DNA from: Pedobacter sp. ASV17
GTDB taxonomy: Bacteria; Bacteroidota; Bacteroidia; Sphingobacteriales; Sphingobacteriaceae
Reading direction: 5' to 3'
Assembly (NCBI RefSeq): GCF_016429065.1
Contig: NZ_JAELTX010000049.1
Location: forward strand, 1 to 37,150
DNA: 37,150 bases
A model generated the notes under the pieces. It was given only the letters and a program-made list of their open reading frames with translations. It had not been told where the DNA came from and ran no database searches. Shown one piece after another: positions 1 through 7,390 of the stretch (the stretch's first letter is position 1; each line of letters begins with the position of its first letter). The translations under genes and the position numbers were made by a program.

Positions 1-165
<165 letters not shown>

Positions 166-193
166 ATACTAAGCTTTACCATAGCAGAAAAAA

Positions 194-286
194 TCTTTGC
201 GTTCTTAGCGTCACCCTTTTTTCTTTGCGAGAAATAATTTTAACCGCAAAGGTTTTGGAAGGTTTCGCAAAGTGACGCAAAGGTTT
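194..286. repeat. Dispersed intergenic repeat, CGCAAAG family
   Basis: The stretch carries TTTGCG and TTAGCGTCAC on the left, and ACCGCAAAGG, CGCAAAGTGACGCAAAGG on the right, forming an imperfect inverted arrangement of GCAAAG/CTTTGC units. Similar GCAAAG palindromes are common between genes of Bacteroidota. The region 166-352 upstream of the first gene holds nothing else that I can identify. Confidence 0.6.
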
Positions 287-352
287 AAAATCTAATGTTT
301 AATATATTCTTTCAAAAATTGTATTTTCATCCTCAAACTTCTAAATAGCGAT

Positions 353-940
353 ATGGAAATAGCAGATATTGTTAAAAATTATGAAAGAATGCCTGATTTT
401 GAATTAATCAGAATTGCGACAAGCGATGCCCAAGGCTTACGACCTGAGGTATTCGAGATTATTGAAAATGAATTAAAAAAAAGAAATTTAGATACTAATC
501 TTTTAAATGGTGCTAAAGCTCAAAACAAAGAGCATTCTAAGGAAGAAATCTATGGCTATGCCACTGTTTTAGCAGTATTACCTTGTCCAATATGCGGCAG
601 CACATTAAAAAAATTAAATGGAACAATACGACACACTGTAAAAAGTTTCATCTTTTTTACATCTCATTCAACAGAACCTGTAATTGCATGTCCAGATTGT
701 TTAGATAAGGAAAACAATAGCGCAACTTTATCTACTGCACTACTAGGCTGGTGGGGACTTCCTTGGGGACTTATAAAAACGCCTCAGTATATATACAAAA
801 ATCAGCAATCAAAAAAGCAAAATCACGTTACCTATTTGAATGAAGTTCTGCTTTCCTATACTCTAGAGAACATTGGAAGAATTGAAAGCTACAAAAATGA
901 TAAAATAAAATTGCAGGAGATAATAAAAAAGAAATCCTGA
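353..940 (+). CDS. Hypothetical protein with two CxxC pairs
   Basis: The protein has 195 residues and I do not recognise a named family. It has a mixed, charged N-terminal region of about 70 residues, then CPIC (C78/C81) and CPDC (C113/C116), which could bind one zinc ion as a zinc-ribbon knuckle pair. A short tryptophan- and proline-rich hydrophobic stretch follows (about 127-143, containing GWWGLPWGL), and the tail is lysine-rich. No signal peptide is visible. The start ATG is the first in frame after the repeat at 194-286. A hairpin terminator follows at 944-971, so it is probably a single-gene unit. A zinc-binding, possibly membrane-associated protein is an inference only. Confidence 0.75.
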   Translation: MEIADIVKNYERMPDFELIRIATSDAQGLRPEVFEIIENELKKRNLDTNLLNGAKAQNKEHSKEEIYGYATVLAVLPCPICGSTLKKLNGTIRHTVKSFIFFTSHSTEPVIACPDCLDKENNSATLSTALLGWWGLPWGLIKTPQYIYKNQQSKKQNHVTYLNEVLLSYTLENIGRIESYKNDKIKLQEIIKKKS

Positions 941-943
941 AAG

Positions 944-971
944 AAGGTAAGATTAACACTTACCTTTTTTT
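944..971 (+). terminator. Rho-independent terminator
   Basis: AAGGTAAG (944-951) pairs perfectly with CTTACCTT (959-966) across a 7-base loop, and the T-rich run continues to about 971. It lies just after the CxxC-pair gene and before the ECF operon promoter. Confidence 0.75.
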
Positions 972-982
972 ATTTACGCTTC

Positions 983-1012
983 TTGTAATTTTCTGAAGCT
1001 ATTGCTTACTAA
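983..1012 (+). promoter_or_regulatory. Candidate ECF-type promoter of the sigma operon
   Basis: TTGTAA (983-988), followed by TTTTCTG, lies 18 bases before TACTAA (1007-1012), 25 bases upstream of the small membrane protein gene. The same TTGTAA...TTTTCTG...TACTAA arrangement recurs at 2322-2350 in front of the second small membrane protein. The shared pattern, and its difference from the TAnnTTTG housekeeping box, suggest a promoter read by the ECF factor encoded here (autoregulation). This is inferred from two sites only. Confidence 0.45.
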
Positions 1013-1036
1013 CTGTACAAATTAAACAGTTTCAGC

Positions 1037-1228
1037 ATGAGCACAGCAGAGAAAAAACCCAGCAAAATTGCTTTTACAGCATTTCTTATCCTTATCCTTT
1101 CTACTACAGAAATGCCACCAATATTGAAGTACCTAATGTTGGCAATCGCAACTATTTCTTTTATCATTGTAGCGGTTCAGCTATACCATGAATTTAAAGC
1201 CAGTCGAATTTCAAAGGCTAAGAAATAA
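1037..1228 (+). CDS. Small two-TM membrane protein heading the ECF operon
   Basis: This 63-residue protein has a short polar N-terminus, two closely spaced hydrophobic segments (about 11-25 and 29-50) and a basic tail ending in KASRISKAKK. Its stop codon overlaps the sigma factor ATG by one base (TAATG), so the two are very likely co-translated. It resembles the 61-residue protein at 2379-2564 in length, in the MxTxExK start, in the position of the hydrophobic segments and in an LY(H/D) motif before the charged tail. Function unknown. Placement in front of a sigma factor suggests a regulatory or stress-related membrane role. Confidence 0.7.
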   Translation: MSTAEKKPSKIAFTAFLILILSTTEMPPILKYLMLAIATISFIIVAVQLYHEFKASRISKAKK

Positions 1229-1710
1229 TGACCGAGAAAGCTTATCTCCAAAAAATCGAAGAACATAAAGGAATTATCCTCAAGGTGGTCAACTTATACG
1301 CTGATGATTTTGAAGATCGTAAAGACCTTTATCAGGAAATTGTACTACAAAGCTGGAGTGCGTATTCAAGATTTGAAGGCAAAGCGAAATTTTCTACTTG
1401 GCTATACCGAATTAGCTTAAATGTGGCACTCACTTTTTTGAGCAAACGTAAAAAAGCTAATCAAATTAAAGAGAGTAGCACCCTACAGGAGGATATTGCT
1501 TTTGAACCAGCAGAACTCTCGGAAAGAGCTGATTTTTTATATCGTGCCATTAAACAACTGGCAGAAATTGACCGAAGTATCATCATGCTACATCTCGACG
1601 GTTTTGACAATACTGAAATCAGCGAAATGATGGGAATATCTAAAGGCAATGCCACCGTTAAGCTTCATCGCATTAAACAACAATTGGCCACTATTTTAAC
1701 TCAAAAATAA
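1228..1710 (+). CDS. ECF-type RNA polymerase sigma factor
   Basis: At 160 residues it has the normal ECF length. Region 2 occupies about residues 10-80, with the DLYQEIVLQSW and FSTWLYRISLNVA motifs typical of sigma2 (promoter melting and core binding). A variable linker runs from 80 to 105, and region 4 (about 107-158) ends in a helix-turn-helix, IIMLHLDGFDNTEISEMMGISKGNATVKLHRIKQ (written across residues ~118-151), that would read the -35 element. It redirects RNA polymerase to a small regulon. It overlaps the upstream small membrane gene by one base and is followed after one base by a multi-pass membrane protein, an arrangement usual for sigma/anti-sigma pairs. The trigger cannot be read from sequence. 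Confidence 0.93.
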   Translation: MTEKAYLQKIEEHKGIILKVVNLYADDFEDRKDLYQEIVLQSWSAYSRFEGKAKFSTWLYRISLNVALTFLSKRKKANQIKESSTLQEDIAFEPAELSERADFLYRAIKQLAEIDRSIIMLHLDGFDNTEISEMMGISKGNATVKLHRIKQQLATILTQK

Positions 1711-1711
1711 A

Positions 1712-2308
1712 ATGGATTTACAACAAGAATGGCAACAAATGTCGGCTGAAATACTGACAGGAAAACAGAATGAATTGATTTCAAAATTCACCTTAGACAG
1801 CCAGTCGAAAAGTCTTTTACAGGATTTAACTTTTAAACTCAAATGGAAATTGAGATGGATTAGAATCATTGATTTACCCATTTTGGCTTTAGCACTTTTT
1901 GCGGAAAGAGATTTAAAAATCTTATTGATCGGAGTTTTTGTCCTATATGAGGTTTTCAGATTTTTTGCCGTGCTGCAATTTCGGAAAATCAAAACCAGTA
2001 TCGACTATTCCTCGAGCACCAAACAGGTACTAGAAAGTAATTTAAAGGCCGTTACCAAAATATTATCGATAGAAAATGTATGGGGCTATATTACCGCACC
2101 AATTGCCGCCCCTATTGGACTATTGTGCTATCAACTCACTGTCCACAAAACTTTCGACAATGTGATCACACAATCCAATTTCCTCACCCAAGTTTACATC
2201 CTCATCCCAGTAGGTATTTTAATTATCCTTTTAGGAAGACTGATGAACAGGAGCATTTTCAAAAAACCGATAGCGGATTTAAAAGCTAAAATAGAGGAGC
2301 TTTCATAA
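1712..2308 (+). CDS. Four-TM membrane protein, putative anti-sigma partner
   Basis: This 198-residue protein starts one base after the sigma factor stop. Its first ~45 residues are polar and cytosolic in appearance (MDLQQEWQQMSAEILTGKQ), followed by two TM hairpins at about 50-85 and 110-175 and a short charged tail. Position suggests it holds or modulates the sigma factor at the membrane. I see no zinc-binding anti-sigma (ZAS) HxxxCxxC motif and no FecR domain, so it would be a non-classical anti-sigma, and that role is an inference from synteny. Similar sigma-plus-4TM pairs are common in Pedobacter relatives. It could instead be a regulon effector. Confidence 0.75.
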   Translation: MDLQQEWQQMSAEILTGKQNELISKFTLDSQSKSLLQDLTFKLKWKLRWIRIIDLPILALALFAERDLKILLIGVFVLYEVFRFFAVLQFRKIKTSIDYSSSTKQVLESNLKAVTKILSIENVWGYITAPIAAPIGLLCYQLTVHKTFDNVITQSNFLTQVYILIPVGILIILLGRLMNRSIFKKPIADLKAKIEELS

Positions 2309-2321
2309 AAAAAATAAAATG

Positions 2322-2350
2322 TTGTAACGTTTTCTGTTTCCTTATACTAA
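2322..2350 (+). promoter_or_regulatory. Second candidate ECF-type promoter
   Basis: TTGTAA (2322-2327), followed by CGTTTTCTG, lies 17 bases before TACTAA (2345-2350), 28 bases upstream of the 61-residue membrane protein gene. TGTAACGTTTT is the sort of -35 element seen for Bacteroidota ECF factors. It matches the element at 983-1012, which suggests a shared sigma factor. Confidence 0.45.
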
Positions 2351-2378
2351 TGCAGTATAAACTTTAAAACAGCACATT

Positions 2379-2564
2379 ATGACAACGATAGAAAACAAAG
2401 AAAGATTGAGCGTAGTAGCCTTGTTCATCACTGTAATTTGCTTTAACGATGGAGCCGACTGGGTAAAATTCCCTCTAATAGCATTAGGTGTCATTTTATT
2501 GATTTGGAGTCTTTATGACTACTACAGAAACGAAGAAAACCTTAAAAAAGAAAAAGAATTTTAG
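2379..2564 (+). CDS. Small two-TM membrane protein, likely paralogue of the one at 1037
   Basis: This 61-residue protein has a polar N-terminus (MTTIENKERLS), two short hydrophobic segments (about 11-23 and 29-45) separated by a small acidic or aromatic turn (NDGADW), and a charged tail rich in K and E. Layout and size mirror the first gene of the ECF operon, and the upstream region has the same promoter-like sequence, so both proteins may be made under the same signal from opposite ends of the locus. A 70-base gap separates it from the putative anti-sigma gene, and a terminator follows at 2589-2617. No known function. Confidence 0.65.
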   Translation: MTTIENKERLSVVALFITVICFNDGADWVKFPLIALGVILLIWSLYDYYRNEENLKKEKEF

Positions 2565-2588
2565 TAACGAACTAAATGATTTGTGTGG

Positions 2589-2617
2589 AGCGTAGCAGTA
2601 AATGTTACGCTTTTTTA
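2589..2617 (+). terminator. Rho-independent terminator
   Basis: AGCGTAGC (2589-2596) pairs with GTTACGCT (2604-2611), with one G-T pair and a 7-base loop, followed by TTTTTT and an AT-rich stretch. It sits between the 61-residue gene and the convergent AraC gene, whose stop is at 2618, so it may serve both. Confidence 0.75.
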
Positions 2618-3541
2618 TTAAAAGCTTAATCTCGACAACATACTTTGCGACTGGAATGCTCCTGGGGTCATCCCTACTACTTTTTTAAATGCCCTGATGA
2701 AATAATTGGCATCGCTAAAGCCCAGTTCATAGCTAATGGAAGCTATTTTAATCCCAGGCTTTAACAGCATTTCCTTAGCCTTTTTCATCTTCTCGGTCAA
2801 GATAAAATCGTTAGGACTTATGCCTAATTCTCTTTTGAACAGTCTATAAAAGGTAGCCTTGCTCATGCAGGCTTTATTGCTTAAGCTTTCGATACTGATT
2901 TTTTCGTTGAGGTTAGATTTGATATAGCCAATCACATAGGCCAATGGGTTATGACTAGCAGCCTCACCATGTAAAACATTTAGGTTTTGGGTCTGCATAA
3001 TCCTTACCAGAAGCTCCTTCAAAGTCAAGTCAGCCAGCACATCTTTTTCTCTAGAGGTATCAGAACAAACCTTGATAATTTTGTTGATGAGGTAAGCAAT
3101 CTCTTCATTGTTGTAGAAATGGTACTCATCATAATTAAGCTTCCACTCTTCGTCACTACTTTCTTTAGGAAAATACTCATTTAAATACCGAATGGTCTGC
3201 TTGATTTGATGATTATCAATAGCCAAAGCAATGCACTGTGTTGGGTTAAAATCGGTGGCTTCGGGGAAGTCAATACGCATGGTTTCAGACGGAGGCACAA
3301 TCACGGTTTCGCCTGGCAGGTATTCAAATTCCTTCTTTTCGTTGAGGTGCATGACCTTCTTGCCACGCAACATGCTGGTAATTACAAAATCATTAAAAGT
3401 TAAAGGTACTTTGTACGATTCTGTATAGGTCTCGAAAACACTTAGCTCGCATCTTTCCAAACTATACGATGTCCTGTTTTCTACCAGTGTTTGCAGCTTT
3501 GACTCGCTGCTTAACTTTACCAAATCAAGTTTGTGGTTCAT
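2618..3541 (-). CDS. AraC-family transcriptional regulator
   Basis: The protein has 307 residues. The N-terminal ~190 residues form a cupin-like sensing domain of the AraC_N type (includes FEYLPGETVIVPPSE), and the C-terminal ~100 residues hold the double helix-turn-helix, with SIESLSNKACMSKATFYRLF as the first and KIASISYELGFSDANYFIRA as the second helix pair. It is transcribed away from the aldehyde dehydrogenase gene, with 171 bases between the starts. A G-rich AAAGGGGG lies just before the ATG and may act as a ribosome site. It most likely activates the aldehyde/alcohol dehydrogenase genes in response to an alcohol, an aldehyde or a product of them. The inducer is not readable. Confidence 0.93.
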   Translation of the reverse strand: MNHKLDLVKLSSESKLQTLVENRTSYSLERCELSVFETYTESYKVPLTFNDFVITSMLRGKKVMHLNEKKEFEYLPGETVIVPPSETMRIDFPEATDFNPTQCIALAIDNHQIKQTIRYLNEYFPKESSDEEWKLNYDEYHFYNNEEIAYLINKIIKVCSDTSREKDVLADLTLKELLVRIMQTQNLNVLHGEAASHNPLAYVIGYIKSNLNEKISIESLSNKACMSKATFYRLFKRELGISPNDFILTEKMKKAKEMLLKPGIKIASISYELGFSDANYFIRAFKKVVGMTPGAFQSQSMLSRLSF

Positions 3542-3625
3542 TTTTCGTCCCCCTTTACTCCAATAACGAGTGAGTAGTTCTTTTGTTAAGTAAATATATC
3601 ATTATTTCATTTCTATTACATTACC

Positions 3626-3661
3626 TGAAACAATAGTGCTATCGGTTGAAACTATTTTACT
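3626..3661 (+). promoter_or_regulatory. Candidate AraC operator: direct repeat with 21-bp period
   Basis: TGAAACAATAGTGCT (3626-3640) and TGAAACTATTTTACT (3647-3661) match at 11 of 15 positions and start exactly 21 bases apart, two helical turns. AraC-family activators typically bind such paired direct half-sites next to the -35/-33 region. The pair ends 23 bases before the -7 box at 3684. Confidence 0.5.
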
Positions 3662-3683
3662 ATCCTCTAAGAGGCCATGCTCG

Positions 3684-3691
3684 TAGGTTTG
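3684..3691 (+). promoter_or_regulatory. Candidate -7 box of the aldehyde dehydrogenase gene
   Basis: TAGGTTTG matches the Bacteroidota -7 consensus TAnnTTTG and lies 21 bases before the ATG at 3713. No good TTTG -33 element is present at the right distance, as expected for an activator-dependent promoter. Confidence 0.45.
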
Positions 3692-3712
3692 TAATAACCA
3701 AATTTTAAAATC

Positions 3713-5218
3713 ATGGAACAAATAGTAAAAAGACCCGAGTTTAAATCACACTACGACAACTATATCAACGGCCAATTTGTGGCACCAGTAAATGGAAAAT
3801 ATTTCGATAATATTTCTCCTATTGATGGTAAAGCATTCACCAAAGCCGCTCATTCATCGCCTGAAGACCTTGAGCTAGCCGTTAACGCTGCTGCCGAAGC
3901 CTTTAAAACTTGGAGCAAAACATCATCTACGGAAAGAAGCATTATCCTCAACAAAATTGCCCAACGCATGGAGGACAATTTGGAATATTTGGCGACGGTA
4001 GAAACCATTGATAATGGTAAGGCCATTAGGGAAACGCTCAATGCTGATTTACCTTTAGGTGTAGACCATTTCAGGTATTTTGCTTCGGTGATTCGTGCCG
4101 AAGAAGGTTCCCATACTGAATTAGATGAGCATACGGTTTCCTTAATTGTGCATGAGCCTATTGGTGTAGTGGCGCAAATTATCCCTTGGAACTTCCCTTT
4201 GTTAATGGGCATATGGAAACTTGCTCCAGCCCTAGCTGCTGGAAATACCGTGGTGTTAAAACCTGCCGAAAGCACTCCCACTTCCATCATGGTATTAATG
4301 GAACTGATTGGCGATTTATTGCCTCCAGGGGTAGTGAATGTGGTGAATGGTTTTGGAGCAGAGCTTGGCCGTCATTTAGTAACCAACCCTAAAGTATCCA
4401 AAGCGGCCTTTACAGGTTCTACGCCTACTGGACGTTTGGTGATGCAATACGCTACCGAAAACATCATACCAGTAACCTTGGAATTAGGCGGAAAATCTCC
4501 GAATATTTTCTTCAACTCGGTGATGGATGAAGACGATGCCTTTTTGGACAAAGCCATTGAAGGAGCCGTTTTATTCGCCTTAAATCAGGGTGAAATTTGT
4601 ACCTGCCCATCAAGATTATTGGTACAGGAAGACATTTACGAGCGCTTTATTGTCAAAGTGATTGAGCGTACCAATGCCATTAAAGTAGGCAGTCCATTAG
4701 ACAAAACGGTGATGATGGGGGCACAAGCTTCTAAAATCCAGTTCGAAAAAATTAAAACCTATATCGAGTTGGGAAAACAAGAAGGTGCCGAAGTTTTAGC
4801 AGGTGGCGAAGTAAACGAACTTCCAGGTGAATTAGGCGGTGGCTACTACATCAAGCCAACCATCTTTAAGGGACATAATAAAATGCGCATTTTCCAAGAA
4901 GAGATTTTTGGTCCAGTGTTGGCCGTAACTACTTTTAAAACTGTTGAAGAGGCCATTGAAATTGCCAATGATACCTTATACGGTTTAGGTGCTGGTGTTT
5001 GGACACGCGATGCCCATGAACTTTACCAAGTACCTAGAGCAGTGCAAGCTGGTCGTATTTGGGTAAATCAATACCACGCTTATCCTGCGGGTGCACCATT
5101 TGGTGGTTACAAACAATCAGGTGTGGGCAGAGAGAACCATAAAATGATGTTGGGACACTACCGCCAAACTAAAAACATGCTGATTTCTTATAACAAAAAC
5201 AAATTAGGCTTCTTTTAA
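3713..5218 (+). CDS. exaC: NAD(P)-dependent aldehyde dehydrogenase, ExaC/AcoD type
   Basis: A full-length 501-residue aldehyde dehydrogenase that oxidises an aldehyde (in this subgroup often acetaldehyde or another short one) to the acid with NAD(P)+. Visible residues: N160 in PWNFPL, the nucleotide-binding FTGSTPTG at 233-240, general base E257 in LELGGKS, and nucleophile C296 in [11 protein letters not shown]. The NQGExCTCPSR signature is typical of the ExaC/AcoD subgroup rather than betaine-aldehyde enzymes. It lies divergently from an AraC regulator and upstream of a DUF779 gene, a known partner of this subgroup, with an alcohol dehydrogenase further on. The subgroup is clear; the exact substrate and the symbol are tentative. 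Confidence 0.92.
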   Translation: MEQIVKRPEFKSHYDNYINGQFVAPVNGKYFDNISPIDGKAFTKAAHSSPEDLELAVNAAAEAFKTWSKTSSTERSIILNKIAQRMEDNLEYLATVETIDNGKAIRETLNADLPLGVDHFRYFASVIRAEEGSHTELDEHTVSLIVHEPIGVVAQIIPWNFPLLMGIWKLAPALAAGNTVVLKPAESTPTSIMVLMELIGDLLPPGVVNVVNGFGAELGRHLVTNPKVSKAAFTGSTPTGRLVMQYATENIIPVTLELGGKSPNIFFNSVMDEDDAFLDKAIEGAVLFALNQGEICTCPSRLLVQEDIYERFIVKVIERTNAIKVGSPLDKTVMMGAQASKIQFEKIKTYIELGKQEGAEVLAGGEVNELPGELGGGYYIKPTIFKGHNKMRIFQEEIFGPVLAVTTFKTVEEAIEIANDTLYGLGAGVWTRDAHELYQVPRAVQAGRIWVNQYHAYPAGAPFGGYKQSGVGRENHKMMLGHYRQTKNMLISYNKNKLGFF

Positions 5219-5238
5219 GGGTTAAATAATCTGTTCAT

Positions 5239-5312
5239 GAGATCGCCTTCGAAAAGTTCGCAATGACGTTAAAATAAAACGTCTTTGCGAGAAAGAATGA
5301 CGAAGCAATCTC
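5239..5312. repeat. Dispersed palindromic repeat, GAAGCAATCTC family
   Basis: GAGATCGCCTTCG (5239-5251) and CGAAGCAATCTC (5301-5312) form the outer inverted arms, with CGCAATGACG inside. Other copies lie at 10709-10800 and within 27939-28030. It sits between the aldehyde dehydrogenase and DUF779 genes. Confidence 0.75.
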
Positions 5313-5346
5313 AAAATTATTCCCTATAAACTAGAAAGGAGAAAAA

Positions 5347-5721
5347 ATGGTGAAACGATTAGACAGTACCGAGAAAGCCAAAGAACTGATACAGGAACTG
5401 AAAGCCAAACATGGCGAATTGATGTTTTATCAGGCGGGCGGTTGTTGTGAAGGCACACAGCCACAATGTTTCGAAAAAGGAGGCTTTTACGTGCGCATGC
5501 ATGACGTATGTATTGGAATGGTAGAAGAATGTGAGTTTTGGGTAGATAAAGACCTTTTCGAATATTGGAAGTACTCGCACTTTACTTTAGATGTATTGGA
5601 AGGCTTTGGTGTTGGCGGGTTTTCATTGGAAACTCCCCTTGGCAAAACCTTTAAAATACATTACAGACTGTTCACGGAGCAGGAACTGAATAACCTTGAA
5701 CCTATTACCACTGCAAAATAA
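5347..5721 (+). CDS. DUF779 family protein
   Basis: This 124-residue protein fits DUF779 over its whole length. It has the AGGCCEGTQPQCF cysteine cluster (C33, C34, C41), the FEYWKYSHFTLDV block and GGFSLETPLGKTF near the end. Proteins of this family are encoded next to ExaC/AcoD-type aldehyde dehydrogenases in many bacteria, which is also the case here. No enzymatic role is established, and the conserved cysteines could bind a metal or serve in redox chemistry. The gap to the upstream gene is 128 bases and is largely filled by a palindromic repeat. An AAGGAG ribosome site (about 5336-5341) precedes the ATG. A strong terminator ends the unit at 5750-5781. Confidence 0.9.
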   Translation: MVKRLDSTEKAKELIQELKAKHGELMFYQAGGCCEGTQPQCFEKGGFYVRMHDVCIGMVEECEFWVDKDLFEYWKYSHFTLDVLEGFGVGGFSLETPLGKTFKIHYRLFTEQELNNLEPITTAK

Positions 5722-5749
5722 ATTCTTAGTTTATATTTTGGTTTGATTT

Positions 5750-5781
5750 GCCAGTGAGCCTATTGGCTTGCTGGCTTTTTT
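5750..5781 (+). terminator. Rho-independent terminator
   Basis: GCCAGTGAGCC (5750-5760) pairs with GGCTTGCTGGC (5765-5775) over 11 bp, with two G-T pairs and a TATT loop, followed by six T. It ends the aldehyde dehydrogenase-DUF779 unit and separates it from the alcohol dehydrogenase gene. Confidence 0.88.
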
Positions 5782-5901
5782 ATGTCAATGCCTTTAACAA
5801 ATCTTATTCAAATCTCATTTTAAACTGATTTGCGTCAGCTTTGAAAAACACCAATCTAGTTATTTTTATTCATCAATAATTGTTCACTAAATCATTAAAT
5901 T

Positions 5902-6933
5902 ATGCTTCCAAACACCATGAAAGCAGCCGTTGTTCGCGAGTTCGGGACACCGCTGCAAATTGAAGAAGTTGAGGTAAAAAGACCTGGCAGAAACCAGATT
6001 TTGGTAAAAGTGATTGCCAGCGGCGTTTGTCACACCGACCTACATGCCGTTGAAGGCGATTGGCCCGTTAAACCCAAAATGCCATTGATTCCTGGACATG
6101 AAGGCGTGGGCTATGTAGTGGCAGTTGGGCCTGACGTAAACAACGTAAAAGAAGGCGATGCCGTAGGTGTGCCTTGGTTGTACAGCGCCTGCGGATGCTG
6201 TGACCATTGCATTACTGGATGGGAAACACTTTGCGAAAGCCAACAAAATGGCGGCTATAGCGTAGATGGTGGTTTCGCCGAATATGTCATTGCCGATGCT
6301 CGTTATGTAGGCCATCTTCCTGCAAATACCAACTTTTTAGAAATGGCGCCTATCCTTTGTGCTGGTGTAACGGTATATAAAGGCTTAAAGGAAACAGAGG
6401 TTAAACCTGGCGAATGGGTGGCTATTTCTGGTATTGGTGGCCTAGGTCACGTGGCGGTTCAATATGCCAAGGCCATGGGCATGCATGTAGCGGCTATTGA
6501 TGTGGGCAACGACAAATTGGATTTGGCCAAACGTTTAGGCGCCGATTTAGTAGTGAATGCGAAAGAGCAAAACCCAGGTGAGTTCCTCAAAAAAGAAACA
6601 GGTGGCATGCATGGTGCTTTGGTAACCGCGGTATCTCCCATTGCCTTTAAGCAAGGATTGGAAACCTTACGCCGTAAAGGAACCATGGCTTTAAATGGAT
6701 TGCCTCCTGGAAATTTCGACTTATCGATATTTGATACGGTATTGAACCGCATTACCATTAGAGGTTCTATTGTGGGAACTCGTAAAGATTTACAGGAAGC
6801 CATTGAATTTGCCGTGGAAGGTAAGGTGAAGGCCAATGTAACCGCAGCAAAACTGGAAGACATCAACGACGTTTTCGACAAAATGAAGAGAGCGGAAATT
6901 GAAGGCCGTATGGTACTTCAAATAGCGGAATAG
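5902..6933 (+). CDS. adhP: Zinc-dependent alcohol dehydrogenase, AdhP type
   Basis: A 343-residue medium-chain dehydrogenase that interconverts primary alcohols and aldehydes with NAD(H). Catalytic zinc ligands are visible at C43 (GVCHTD) and H66/E67 (PGHEGVG), and the structural zinc set is C97, C100, C103 and C111 (CGCCDHC...C). The Rossmann motif [14 protein letters not shown] is near residue 177. Length and motifs fit the AdhP (propanol-preferring) group. It lies downstream of the aldehyde dehydrogenase but after a terminator, so it probably has its own promoter; TTTG at 5840 and TATTTTTA at 5861 are weak candidates. Its product would feed the aldehyde dehydrogenase. Translation may begin at M6 (MKAAVV), the usual start of the family. 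Confidence 0.93.
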   Translation: MLPNTMKAAVVREFGTPLQIEEVEVKRPGRNQILVKVIASGVCHTDLHAVEGDWPVKPKMPLIPGHEGVGYVVAVGPDVNNVKEGDAVGVPWLYSACGCCDHCITGWETLCESQQNGGYSVDGGFAEYVIADARYVGHLPANTNFLEMAPILCAGVTVYKGLKETEVKPGEWVAISGIGGLGHVAVQYAKAMGMHVAAIDVGNDKLDLAKRLGADLVVNAKEQNPGEFLKKETGGMHGALVTAVSPIAFKQGLETLRRKGTMALNGLPPGNFDLSIFDTVLNRITIRGSIVGTRKDLQEAIEFAVEGKVKANVTAAKLEDINDVFDKMKRAEIEGRMVLQIAE

Positions 6934-6939
6934 TTTTTT

Positions 6940-7099
6940 GCCACAGATGCACAGATTTTTTTTTAGAATTCTTCTTGTTTGATTTCTTTTTCATGATTTG
7001 TGCATCTGTGGCTCCTTTAATTAACAAGCCTTTTTCATTCTTGCCACAGATACACAGATTTTAAAGCATCGCCGTTTATTTTATCTGTGCATCTGTGGC
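6940..7099. repeat. Two tandem palindromes of the GCCACAGAT family
   Basis: GCCACAGATGCACAGATT (6940-6957) faces ATTTGTGCATCTGTGGC (about 6996-7012), and a second pair GCCACAGATACACAGAT (7043-7059) faces ATCTGTGCATCTGTGGC (7083-7099). Each pair can fold into a hairpin of about 16 bp, so the pair may also end adhP transcription. CCACAGAT/ATCTGTGG palindromes are frequent in Bacteroidota intergenic DNA. Confidence 0.8.
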
Positions 7100-7189
7100 T
7101 TATGATCATCTCAATACCTTCTTTTCATTTTTAACCTCGTAAATCGACCAAAAAAGCGGATATTAGGGCATCAATTCTATTTAATTCAT

Positions 7190-7390
7190 ATGTTGCGCAA
7201 AATCATCGCTTTACTTCTTACCATTGTCGCTTTGTGGGCTATTAAGGAAACCATCTTTATTTTCACCACTTCAGATGCTGATATCGTTGCAAAAAGTGGC
7301 CAACTTAAATTAGCAAGTTTAAGCATCACCATTCCTTTGGTAATTGCTAGCTTATGGTTATGGCGCCCAACACCGAAAGGAGAAAAATGA
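7190..7390 (+). CDS. Small two-TM membrane protein
   Basis: This 66-residue protein has two hydrophobic segments (about 4-24 and 40-60) joined by a short polar loop (TTSDADIVAKSGQ) and ending in RPTPKGEK. Its stop overlaps the methyltransferase start (ATGA at 7387-7390), so the two are translationally coupled. It belongs to no family I recognise. It is not clearly related to the small proteins beside the ECF factor. Confidence 0.65.
   Translation: MLRKIIALLLTIVALWAIKETIFIFTTSDADIVAKSGQLKLASLSITIPLVIASLWLWRPTPKGEK

Noticed and set aside
1696..1992. 98-codon minus-strand frame opposite the putative anti-sigma gene
   Set aside because: Shadow of the plus-strand operon; no features and no space for its own control region.
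7354..7386. Upstream ATG for the methyltransferase
   Set aside because: It lies within the preceding gene. The ATG at 7387 has a GGAG site and an ATGA overlap with the upstream stop.
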